64,000 bases of DNA from Kordia sp964351775 (lineage in GTDB: Bacteria > Bacteroidota > Bacteroidia > Flavobacteriales > Flavobacteriaceae): contig CAYGPQ010000006.1 of NCBI GenBank assembly GCA_964351775.1, positions 1 through 64,000 on the forward strand, written 5' to 3'. How positions within the stretch are numbered: the first letter of the stretch is position 1; the number at the start of each line of letters is the position of its first letter. Positions 42,101 to 49,517 of this stretch are shown here, piece by piece. A model generated the notes under the pieces. It did no database searches, was not told where the DNA came from, and saw only the letters and a list, made by a program, of their open reading frames with translations. Both the position numbers and the translations under genes were made by a program.

Positions 42101-43966
42101 AGATTGCAAAACTATGAAGCTGCCATCACTTTTGTGGATGATTATTTCAGTCAATCGTATGATGAATTTATCGCGACTTATTTTCCAAGAAGAAAAACAG
42201 AAATTAGCAGACCTGTCAGCCCCAAACGATTCGAAGAAATTTTGGGCAAATTAGATGTTGATCAAATAAAAATTGTGAATGATGGGAATTCAGATAATAT
42301 TTTAGTTTTAGCAGGTCCTGGAAGTGGAAAAACAAAAGTATTGGTGCACAAAATAGCAAGTTTATTATTGTTGGAAGACATCAAACCTGAACAATTTTTA
42401 ATGCTCACCTTTTCAAAAGCAGCATCGCTGGAATTCAGATCAAGAGCATACGAATTGGTGCCTGAATATGCTGGATTCATCAAAATAACTACGTTTCATG
42501 GATTTTGCTTTCAGTTGTTAGGACAATTGGGCGATTTAAAAAAATCTCAAAATATCATTAAAGATTGTATCCAAGCGATCAAAGATGAAGAAATAGATAT
42601 TACTTCTATTGAAAACAAAAGTGTATTACTCTTAGATGAGTTTCAAGATGTAAATGCTGAGGAATGGGAGTTGATTCAATTAATCATTAAAAAAGCCGAA
42701 AATATCAGAGTCATCGCTGTTGGTGACGATGATCAAAACATTTATGAATTTAGAGGTTCGTCAAACAAATACATGTTAGCATTTAAAGACACTTACAAAG
42801 CAACACAGTACGATTTAATTAAAAATTATAGAAGTAGTACTGAAATTGTAGATTTTAACAATGAATTATTGCAAAGCATTCCCAAACGATTAAAAAATCA
42901 AATATTGGAATCTGTAAATGGTGTTGCTGCTTCAAAAAATAAATTAATTCGATATACATCAAAATACTTAGAAAAATCGCTAGTAGATCAACTCATTGCA
43001 GATGATTATTCAGGAACACGGGCTGTGCTTGTTCGCACCAATAAACAAGCATTAATGGTGCAAACATTCTTAAAAAGTGCTGGAGAAAAAACAAAACTAA
43101 TCACAGGGTTACAAGGTTTTAGACTTGCAGATTTATATGAATTGAGAACCTTTACAGCACAACTTCAGAAAGATAAAAATGATGGCGGATTTATAGTAGA
43201 AAAATTATGGAATGAAGCAAAACGTGTCTTTACCACACAACATCAAGAGAGCATTCACTTAGAGACTTGTTTGGCGGTGATTTCTAAATTTGAATCTAAC
43301 TATCCGAAATATCGTTTACTCGTTGATTGGTACGATTATATTCGTGAAATCAACATGGAAGATGCCATCAATGCAGACGCGAATGCCATTGTTATTGCAA
43401 CCATGCACAAGTCAAAAGGAAAAGAATTTGATCATGTATATGTATTGTTAGAAAATTTTGATTTTACAGATACAAAAGAAAAACGCTTGTTATATGTTGG
43501 TTGTTCCCGCGCAAAACAAAGTTTACAACTGCATTGCAATGCTACATTTTTTGATCACTTTAAAAGTCAAACGCTCCAATTCATTCACTTTACAGGTGTT
43601 ACGCAACAACCTTTATCTTTTGAAATAGTTTTGGGGCATAAAGATATCTACTTAAAATCTCAAAAAGGATATGGTGCGCTTACTAGAATTTCCACATTAA
43701 CAGCTGGAGAAAAATTAAAAAAAGATATCGTAAAATTTTCAACAAACGAAGCTTTAGGATTGGCCAACATGAATAATGGAAATATAGCTGTTTTTTCTAA
43801 AGGATTTATGGAGAAAACGTATGCAATTTTTGAAAAAGATGGGTATCAAATAATGAATGGTTCTGTTGAATATCTTGTATTTTGGTATGATAAAGACGAA
43901 GAAAAAGAATATAAAATTGTGTTGCCAAGATTATTGTTCACTAAAACTACTATTGAAAATGAATGA
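39131..43966 (+). CDS. Triple fusion: DEDD exonuclease - RecQ helicase - UvrD-like helicase
   Basis: 1611 residues. N-terminus (about 1-190): a DEDD 3'-5' exonuclease, with LYIDLETT, GHNIVAHDIPIL and the late Asp in LSDCKLTEELL. A Cys motif follows (CGDTHCNYCNTH). RecQ SF2 helicase: PTGGGKSLTFQLP (Walker A near 287), DEAHCFSSWGQDFR (near 391), QEAGRAGRDE. The middle ~700-1030 has winged-helix/RQC character. SF1 (UvrD/Rep) part: LAGPGSGKTKVLV (near 1060), LLDEFQDVNAEEW (near 1169), VGDDDQNIYEFRG. RecQ-UvrD fusions occur in Bacteroidota; a WRN-like exonuclease at the front makes the combination striking. Role: DNA repair or defence. Confidence 0.9.
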   Translation: MNTKILYIDLETTLQGKIKDVGALFNRQELHGNNFAKLTTWIQEAEYICGHNIVAHDIPILKEKLGTEIFHHKKLVDTLLWSPILFNENPYHKLVKGYKIVNDSDYNNPLSDCKLTEELLYEEVNAFHNLKDVEKKLYHVLLAKLENYAGFFELTSYHSNNVFAEIPLQILCKDIVCNNVNIAEIAQNNPIALAYAFSLIRAKENSILPNWVLQTVPETQRILEVMRYNFCGDTHCNYCNTHLNPRKALQTYFGYDNFRKFDPNESISLQEKTVSAGLGSTSFVAVFPTGGGKSLTFQLPALMKGASVRQLTVVISPLVSLMKDQVDNLVKKFGITKAIAINGLLSPLERHEAIERVENGDIQLLYISPESLRSPTILRILRGRSIARFVIDEAHCFSSWGQDFRVDYLYIGDFIKSLEAERLHTKIPVSCFTATAKPQVIEDIKTYFQSKLNIQLKEYVTRARRVNLEYEVIDIKDPNQKMGSLLSLLNDCEKPAIIYASRTKRVEEIYEEVTKKGFEATYFHGKLTKEEKNHQMDAFMNDTKDIIVATSAFGMGVDKDDVKSVIHYNISDSLENYVQEAGRAGRDEKIQAKCYILFNEDDLNKHFSLLQQTKINHKEIQQVWQALKYLSKNKAQKISNSALQIAQKAGWDTEIKDLETKVKTSISALEDQGFLKRKQNSSIVFANSLLVPNLEKALVKLRESATITETQLEQCSRVLQRIMKDDECRIDYLSDRTGLTLKEIRNVIDILRDLQILGDARDLTAFINLVQSANGSKNILQRYLKLEVALQQFLTKDSKISMRALNQHLLDTGVEKTSITSIKNILNYWEIRNFIRKRRIDRDTETYQINVKNKDVIAEDIQWRHELAVDTLDILIKLYKEQKNKITNKDKRDLPVGFSMLGLKKQNESFGIFGEAKQATIQQYERTLLFLNQIKSIQLEGGFMVYYNKFNMEDIDATIPRFTKDNFEKMDTHYRQRTEQIHIVGEYAKRRLQNYEAAITFVDDYFSQSYDEFIATYFPRRKTEISRPVSPKRFEEILGKLDVDQIKIVNDGNSDNILVLAGPGSGKTKVLVHKIASLLLLEDIKPEQFLMLTFSKAASLEFRSRAYELVPEYAGFIKITTFHGFCFQLLGQLGDLKKSQNIIKDCIQAIKDEEIDITSIENKSVLLLDEFQDVNAEEWELIQLIIKKAENIRVIAVGDDDQNIYEFRGSSNKYMLAFKDTYKATQYDLIKNYRSSTEIVDFNNELLQSIPKRLKNQILESVNGVAASKNKLIRYTSKYLEKSLVDQLIADDYSGTRAVLVRTNKQALMVQTFLKSAGEKTKLITGLQGFRLADLYELRTFTAQLQKDKNDGGFIVEKLWNEAKRVFTTQHQESIHLETCLAVISKFESNYPKYRLLVDWYDYIREINMEDAINADANAIVIATMHKSKGKEFDHVYVLLENFDFTDTKEKRLLYVGCSRAKQSLQLHCNATFFDHFKSQTLQFIHFTGVTQQPLSFEIVLGHKDIYLKSQKGYGALTRISTLTAGEKLKKDIVKFSTNEALGLANMNNGNIAVFSKGFMEKTYAIFEKDGYQIMNGSVEYLVFWYDKDEEKEYKIVLPRLLFTKTTIENE

Positions 43967-44001
43967 TTTTCAATACTTTTAATCACTTCAAAAAACACTT
44001 T

Positions 44002-44223
44002 CATTAGTGTTCGATAAAATCTTTTGAAAACGTTGCTATCAAAGAGTTTTTAAGGTGTTTTTGATGAATCATCATGCTTTTTTAAACCACCATTAGTAAA
44101 AAACTATTTTGGTTAGCATAAAAAAATATAATTGTAAATCTTGTTTTTTAGTTTGTCACTACTTCGTCTTTATTCTAGTATCTAACAGCGTAGCGGTCTT
44201 TTATCTTTTGTCGGACAATAGTG
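44002..44223 (-). mobile_element. MITE copy B, 222 bp, inverse to copy A, with 9-bp target duplication
   Basis: Ends CATTAGTGTTCGATAAAA and, inverted, CACTATTGTCCGACAAAA. AAACACTTT flanks it on both sides (43993-44001, 44224-44232). Both terminal 18-mers correspond to those of copy A. Inside, both copies share GACCGCTACGCTGTTAG and the run AATTATATTTTTTTATG; they differ by indels. It sits just past the helicase stop. Confidence 0.88.
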
Positions 44224-44533
44224 AAACACTTTAATAAAATGTCCATTTTTTGATAAAATATGCTCGTTTTTAAAATCTCACCAGCCTAAATTGATCCTTG
44301 ATTTTAGGGAAAACTACTGCTGTTTTCTAATGCTTAAATTTTCTGTCTAAAAAAAATTGTATTTTTAAGCACAAAGATAAATACTAATTAAAACGAAACT
44401 GATAAAGTACAAACAGGTACTTTTTTACATTAAAGTGATTGCTGTATTCATATAAAAAATAAACAAATTCCTGATTCCCCGATTCATTTGCTTTTTAAAA
44501 TCAAACTAATCAATTATAAAAAAGAAGGAATAC
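44224..44533. other. Upstream region of the A-T-AONS gene; no gene recognised
   Basis: AT-rich gap without an ORF; ends with the ribosome-binding-like AAAGAAGGAA 4 bp before the start codon. Such a purine-rich Shine-Dalgarno sequence is uncommon among genes of this window. Confidence 0.4.
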
Positions 44534-47500
44534 ATGGGTAAATTAGACAATTTTAATTCAAGTTCGAGTGAGATTGAAACTGCTCGCAATCGACAAGATT
44601 TGTCGAATACAACAGAAGTCAAGTATGCAGAAGAAACCATTGGGACTGCCACTCAAGATTTAGAAACCACCATTAGTGGACTGATTGTCAAACAAATGCT
44701 AGCACATCCAAAACGTACAGCAATCATTGATGGCGAAACCAATATTGGCTACGAAAATCTTCTCAAACGCGCTAGTGAAGTTGCGGGAGAACTTCAAAAC
44801 CGTAAAGTTCAACCCGGTTCGTTGATCGGAGTGTGCATGAACCGCTCTTGGGAACTAGTAGCTGCGTTAATTGGTGTCATGCAAGCTGGATGTGCATATG
44901 TTCCGTTAGATCCAGCATATCCACAAGATCGGGTTCAATATATGTTGGAGCATTCTCGTGCTGTAGCAGCGATTGTAGATACTGATAGCACTGCCAACCT
45001 ATGCAGTGGAGTGTATGAACTATTGTGGATCAATAAAATAGGAAATTATTCCGATAACTCAGTACGATCTTCTGCGAACGATTTGGCGTATGTTATCTAT
45101 ACCTCAGGTTCAACAGGAAAACCAAAAGGCGTAGCTGTCGAACACAAAAGTGTGGTGGCAATGCGTCAATCCATGCGTCAAAAATTTAGTGATGAAGAGT
45201 TAAAAGGTGTACTTGCTGCTGCTTCCGTTTGTTTCGACACCTCTGTAATGGAAATTATGGGAACGCTGTCATTAGGGGGCACCATCATACTTGCAAAGAA
45301 CGCGCTAGAATTGACCCAACTTCCTGCCGTGAATCAAGTCAGAACTTGCGTAATGGTGGCATCGGCAATGCAAGCGTTGCTATCTACAGAAAAACTCCCT
45401 GAAGGAATACAGTGTTTAGTTTTTGGAGGTGAAGCGCTCAAAAGTTCGTTAGTAGAACTGGTGTATTCACAAAAGCCAAATCTACGTGTGTTAAACGCGT
45501 ATGGACCTACAGAAGATACGGTGTATTCTACGATTGCCGAAGTTCCTTCGGGAACTAAAGTGATTACTATTGGTACATCGGTGCCAAATTCACGAGCCTA
45601 CATATTAGATGATGAATTACAACCCGTTTCTGTTGGAGTAGCAGGAGAATTATACCTCGCAGGAAACAAGCTTGCACGTGGATATTTATATGAGGAAGCA
45701 CTAACTAAAGAACGCTTTATAGACATGGAATCTAGTGAACTGATTCCAGACAATCGATTGTATAAAACGGGCGATTTGTGTCGCTGGACAGAAAATGGAG
45801 ATATTGAATTTTTGGGTCGAGTAGACCAACAAGTAAAAATCAGAGGTTTTCGAATTGAACTAGAAGAAATAGAATCAACATTAGAGTCAATGGAAGGTGT
45901 TGATGCTGCTGCAGCGGCGGCTGTCGATGGAGGTATCGGTCAGAAAATGCTAGTTATCTATGTGGTAAGTCGTGATAAAGCGGTAACAGAAGCGAGCGTA
46001 AAATCCTATTTATCGCAACGATTGCCGAAATATATGGTTCCTCAAGTTGTGAAACACCTAAAAGAATTACCGCTTTTACCCAATGACAAGCTCGATCGCA
46101 AAAAACTGATGAGCCTAGAAAAAGAAATGCGTTTTGAGCAAGATTCAGCAAATAATACTAGTATTTCTATAGAAAGTCTCTTTAGCTCAACTAAAGAACA
46201 GCAAGCAGCGATACTATCAATTATTCAGTGCGAATTGGCTTCGCTACTTCACTTAGGGGATCCAAAAAATGTATTACCAGATCATTCATTCGATGATTTT
46301 GGTCTCGATTCTTTAAGTACATTAGAATTTAGTAGTCGACTCGGCAAATTATTAGGTCGAAAATTGTCAGCTCGTGCAATTTATGAATATTCTACGCCAA
46401 ATGCTTTGGTCAATTATATCATCAACATAGCGGGAAATGATTCTGATGAAAGCTCAGTAGATAAGTTGCCAAGAATGGCTACTGATACTTTAGCTAGTTT
46501 CCAAACACATATGCAGTCGAGTCATCCAACATTTCAAGCGGCGAAAGTATCTTCATGGTCAGTAAATGATAAAAGTAAGCTGGTTCAAGAAGTCTTAAGG
46601 ATGGTGAACGACAATCGCAGAAATCCGTATAGTAAAGTTTTACTAACAGGAAGTGGAACTAGAGGAACTGTTGGTGATGCTTACAATGATGAAGAACAAG
46701 AAGCTATTATTTGGACAACCAATCTGTATCTAGGTTTGAACCGTGATCCTAAAGTTATGCAAGAAGCTACTACCGCTTTAGCACGATTTGGCACTGGAAT
46801 GGGTACTTCTGCGGCAGCTTCAGGGATGACCAATCAACACTTAGAATTTGAAACGGAGTTTGCCGATTTAGTAGGAAAGCCTAGTGCTTGCTTATTTCCA
46901 ACAGGATACACAGCTAATGTGGGAGCAATTGCAGGCATTCTAGGAAAAAACGATGTAGTCGTGATCGATCAACTTTGTCATGCGTCTATTGTAGATGGCG
47001 CTCGTTTATGCGGCGCGACTATCAGGACGTTTCAACACAATAATCCAGCTGACTTAGAGAGCGTCCTTCAATCGGAAGTATCACCTTATCGGAGTATTCT
47101 AGTTGTTTTAGAAGGCGTGTATAGCATGGGAGAAGGAGCTGCGCCAGTGGCAGAAATCGTTCGCATGGCAAAGAAATATAATGCACTTGTGTTAGTAGAC
47201 GAAGCACATTCTTTTGGTTTTTATGGACAAGGTGGCGCAGGTATTTGCGCAGCTCAAGGCGTGACTGAAGAAGTGGATTTCATCATGACAACACTCAGTA
47301 AAGCATTAGGAAGTCTAGGTGGCGTTGTTGCAGCAAGTAAGGAACATGTTGATTTAATGAAATCGTCTTCCAGAGCTTATATCTTTCAGGCTTCTGTGAG
47401 TCCAGCAGATATGGCAGCTGCACTTACGGCATTGCGACGACTGCGTTCTGATGATGCATTGCGTGAGCGATTGTGGGATACAACGCGCTATATGCGTCAG

Positions 47501-48142
47501 CGATTCGAAGATGCAGGATATGATTTAGGAACTGGAGACGGTCCAATTGTCACTCCACATTTTAGCGATAAGGATAAATTGTATGCTATCGTACAGAACT
47601 TATATAAGCGAGGCGTTCAAACATCGGCAGTGACGTATCCAATTGTGGAAATTGGTCGCGGTCGCTTGCGACTTATTTGCTCAGCTGCGCATACACGTGA
47701 AGATGTCGACAAAACAATTGAAGCGCTTATTGAAGCAGAACGTGAAGTAGATGCACAACTCGCTGCCATACTTCATGAAACCGGAGACGCAAACATTACA
47801 CAGTCTGATGTTGAGGTTTGGGCAAATACATTTGCTGATTACTTGAAAAAATCGATGGCTGAAACTACTGTTCCAACTCCAAATCTCACCATATCTGTTC
47901 GTATTCCTGAACAATCAGAACCCATTACCATTTTAGTTAAAGATGAAGACGTGACATTGAGTACTGAAAAGAATCATGAGTTGCCTTCTTGTACATTGCT
48001 TCTTACGGATAGAGCGGCAGTTTCCGCTTTGCAATCATCAGATGTACAAGGATTACTTCACAGTATTTGTAATGGTACCTGTGTGCTAAAAGGGCAAGTT
48101 GAGCCATTTATATGGTTTATTGCGCGAATTGTAGAGCAGTGA
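44534..48142 (+). CDS. Fusion: amino-acid adenylation - carrier protein - AONS (PLP) - SCP2-like
   Basis: 1202 residues. (1) NRPS adenylation domain (1 to ~530): IYTSGSTGKPKGVAVEH, NAYGPTEDTVYST, YKTGDLCRW, KIRGFRIELEEIE, LPNDKLDRKK; Asp at the alpha-amine-binding site (CFDTSVME) points to an amino acid. (2) Carrier domain: FDDFGLDSLSTLEF, phosphopantetheine Ser near residue 592. (3) Alpha-oxoamine synthase: GTGMGTSAAASG, VDEAHSFGFYG, PLP Lys in TLSKALGSLGG near 922. (4) ~90-residue C-terminus resembling SCP2 lipid-binding folds. By family logic it would load an aminoacyl thioester and condense it decarboxylatively with a free amino acid, giving an alpha-amino ketone. The gene looks richer in G+C than its neighbours and is a single transcript, suggesting transfer. 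Confidence 0.85.
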   Translation: MGKLDNFNSSSSEIETARNRQDLSNTTEVKYAEETIGTATQDLETTISGLIVKQMLAHPKRTAIIDGETNIGYENLLKRASEVAGELQNRKVQPGSLIGVCMNRSWELVAALIGVMQAGCAYVPLDPAYPQDRVQYMLEHSRAVAAIVDTDSTANLCSGVYELLWINKIGNYSDNSVRSSANDLAYVIYTSGSTGKPKGVAVEHKSVVAMRQSMRQKFSDEELKGVLAAASVCFDTSVMEIMGTLSLGGTIILAKNALELTQLPAVNQVRTCVMVASAMQALLSTEKLPEGIQCLVFGGEALKSSLVELVYSQKPNLRVLNAYGPTEDTVYSTIAEVPSGTKVITIGTSVPNSRAYILDDELQPVSVGVAGELYLAGNKLARGYLYEEALTKERFIDMESSELIPDNRLYKTGDLCRWTENGDIEFLGRVDQQVKIRGFRIELEEIESTLESMEGVDAAAAAAVDGGIGQKMLVIYVVSRDKAVTEASVKSYLSQRLPKYMVPQVVKHLKELPLLPNDKLDRKKLMSLEKEMRFEQDSANNTSISIESLFSSTKEQQAAILSIIQCELASLLHLGDPKNVLPDHSFDDFGLDSLSTLEFSSRLGKLLGRKLSARAIYEYSTPNALVNYIINIAGNDSDESSVDKLPRMATDTLASFQTHMQSSHPTFQAAKVSSWSVNDKSKLVQEVLRMVNDNRRNPYSKVLLTGSGTRGTVGDAYNDEEQEAIIWTTNLYLGLNRDPKVMQEATTALARFGTGMGTSAAASGMTNQHLEFETEFADLVGKPSACLFPTGYTANVGAIAGILGKNDVVVIDQLCHASIVDGARLCGATIRTFQHNNPADLESVLQSEVSPYRSILVVLEGVYSMGEGAAPVAEIVRMAKKYNALVLVDEAHSFGFYGQGGAGICAAQGVTEEVDFIMTTLSKALGSLGGVVAASKEHVDLMKSSSRAYIFQASVSPADMAAALTALRRLRSDDALRERLWDTTRYMRQRFEDAGYDLGTGDGPIVTPHFSDKDKLYAIVQNLYKRGVQTSAVTYPIVEIGRGRLRLICSAAHTREDVDKTIEALIEAEREVDAQLAAILHETGDANITQSDVEVWANTFADYLKKSMAETTVPTPNLTISVRIPEQSEPITILVKDEDVTLSTEKNHELPSCTLLLTDRAAVSALQSSDVQGLLHSICNGTCVLKGQVEPFIWFIARIVEQ

Positions 48143-48217
48143 TAGTCTATTTAGCTATGCTGATTAAGATTATATTATGTCAGAAATAAATAACAAGCTA
48201 CTTAATTGTAGAAAAAT

Positions 48218-48250
48218 AAAAAGGCTTTCCAGTTTAATGGAAAGCCTTTT
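48218..48250 (+). terminator. Terminator of the A-T-AONS gene
   Basis: Stem AAAAGGCTTTCC / GGAAAGCCTTTT followed by GCTTG; 76 bp past the stop. Confidence 0.8.
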
Positions 48251-48270
48251 GCTTGTTATGGTTTTAACCT

Positions 48271-48314
48271 TGTAGCGAGAACGAGAATTGAACTCGTGAC
48301 CTCCGGGTTATGAA
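48271..48314 (-). pseudogene. 3' half of a tRNA-Met (CAT), probable attachment-site scar
   Basis: Minus strand: anticodon loop TTCATAA, 3' anticodon stem CCCGG, variable AGGTC, T-arm ACGAG-TTCAATT-CTCGT, acceptor strand TCTCGCT and A. The 5' half is missing; directly upstream the sequence is CTTTTTAG instead of CCGGG. A break in the anticodon loop is the usual crossover position of tRNA-targeting tyrosine recombinases. Confidence 0.75.
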
Positions 48315-48436
48315 CTAAAAAGCCGTAAATTTAAATATCTGTTTATCAGTTTTTTATAAATAATGCTATTTACAAAACGATGTCATATCTATGCAAAAAG
48401 GTACTTCAAAAAGATACTTTTTTATTATCCTTAATT

Positions 48437-48571
48437 TTATGATTTCATAGAAAGTTCCATTGCATCATATACAGTAGTTCTTAAATGATTATGCTTTATT
48501 ATTTTAAACATCTGAAGACTATCTTTATTAGGTAGTTTTAAATTAAGCGAAATATTTAATGTCTTTACGGT
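48437..48571 (-). pseudogene. Possible C-terminal gene remnant
   Basis: A 44-codon open stretch ends KIIKHNHLRTTVYDAMELSM-KS and a stop, but is closed upstream by an in-frame TAA without a start codon before Met21. It reads like the end of a real protein, adjacent to the tRNA fragment, so it may be debris of an integrated element. Family not recognised; could also be chance. Confidence 0.25.
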
Positions 48572-48599
48572 TTACCGAAAAGTCAGTCCAAAATGTATT

Positions 48600-48800
48600 T
48601 TAGATTCCATTTGTTGAATAATTCACATATTGAAAATCACTTGGATCTAGTTGTAGCTCTAAAACTTTATTCAATACATCTTCTGGTAAATGTTTAAAGT
48701 TTTGTATTTCTTCAATCGAGGTTTCATTTTCACTAAATGACACTACTGTTAAAAATACAGCTAATAAAATAACAGCAATAACAATTACATTTTTTTTCAT
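48600..48800 (-). CDS. Small exported or membrane-anchored peptide, 66 residues
   Basis: Starts MKKNVIVIAVILLAVFLTVVSFS, a signal anchor, followed by an acidic, probably helical, segment (SIEEIQNFKHLPEDVLNKVLELQLD) and ending YVNYSTNGI. ATG at 48800. No known family. It lies between the tRNA fragment and a GG-leader peptide gene on the same strand, in a region that looks accessory. A terminator at 48952 separates it from that peptide gene. Confidence 0.5.
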   Translation of the reverse strand: MKKNVIVIAVILLAVFLTVVSFSENETSIEEIQNFKHLPEDVLNKVLELQLDPSDFQYVNYSTNGI

Positions 48801-48951
48801 TTTTATTATGGTTAATATTCGTCTTTAAAAAAATGACTATCAAAAAAAGTAATTTTTACAAATAAAAAATTGTAAAAAAAATCACCTTATTGAAAAAGCT
48901 AAATAAACTGCTGCTAGGCAATTAGTAAACTTACAAATAAACCGAAAAAAT

Positions 48952-48984
48952 AAAACCCAAGAGTTTATTTAACTTTTGGGTTTT
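48952..48984 (-). terminator. Terminator of the GG-leader peptide gene
   Basis: Stem AAAACCCAAAAGTT-type: AAAACCCAA / TTGGGTTTT extended by AGTT / AACT, T-rich on both strands; 27 bp past the stop at 49011. Confidence 0.8.
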
Positions 48985-49010
48985 AATTTATCTAAAACGG
49001 TTATTTAAAA

Positions 49011-49190
49011 TTAACTTGAAATTTGAGTGGCTTTATCTTTTGCAGCTTTCACAATTGCTGTATCCAACTGAAATTGTATTGCTAATTCTACTATTTGAGA
49101 ATAGAGTGCCATACTTGCCTTGTCAAAAGCTGTTGTATCAATCATTCCTCCATTAATGTTTTCCATTTGTCTTTTAGATAGTACTTTCAT
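49011..49190 (-). CDS. Bacteriocin-like GG-leader peptide, 59 residues
   Basis: ATG 49190, TAA 49011. The leader MKVLSKRQMENINGG is a textbook short double-glycine leader of the Bacteroidota bacteriocin-like/ComC type (LSKxxMxxINGG). The 44-residue mature part, starting MIDTTAFDKASM, has no Cys and is predicted helical with hydrophobic faces (ALYSQIVELAIQFQL, AIVKAAKDK), like secreted helical GG peptides. Such peptides are exported by C39-peptidase ABC transporters, none of which is in the window. Terminator directly after. Good gene evidence despite the size. Confidence 0.75.
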   Translation of the reverse strand: MKVLSKRQMENINGGMIDTTAFDKASMALYSQIVELAIQFQLDTAIVKAAKDKATQISS

Positions 49191-49517
49191 GCATAAAATT
49201 CATAGTTTGAATCTTTAGTTACTAACGGATCCTTATAGTGCATTAAAGAATCCAATCACCATCCTTTTCTCGCTTATGTAATAACAGACAAAAGTGTTGA
49301 GCGATAGGGTAAGTCTTTAAAGATGCTAACTATATGACTATCCATAGCTAACTAGTAAAAGTTAAAATATGGGTAAATGTACAAATCAGCATCAAATTCT
49401 AAGATTCCTGACTTTTTACTGACCTACCTCTGACTTTATTCTGAATGACAATTCTACAATATACCTATAGTAATTCGCAACTTTGACGATGATTAAATAA
49501 ATAAAAAATATAACATT
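49191..49517. other. Gap without recognised gene
   Basis: 327 bp between divergent genes (GG peptide and secreted peptidase). It must hold both promoters; no repeat, hairpin or coding frame stands out. Confidence 0.4.

Noticed and set aside
43955..43976. ATTGAAAA/TTTTCAAT hairpin at the helicase stop as terminator
   Set aside because: Short, AT-only stem overlapping the stop codon without a following T-run.
48271..48314. Complete tRNA-Met gene
   Set aside because: D-arm, 5' acceptor strand and 5' anticodon stem are missing; only the 3' half exists.
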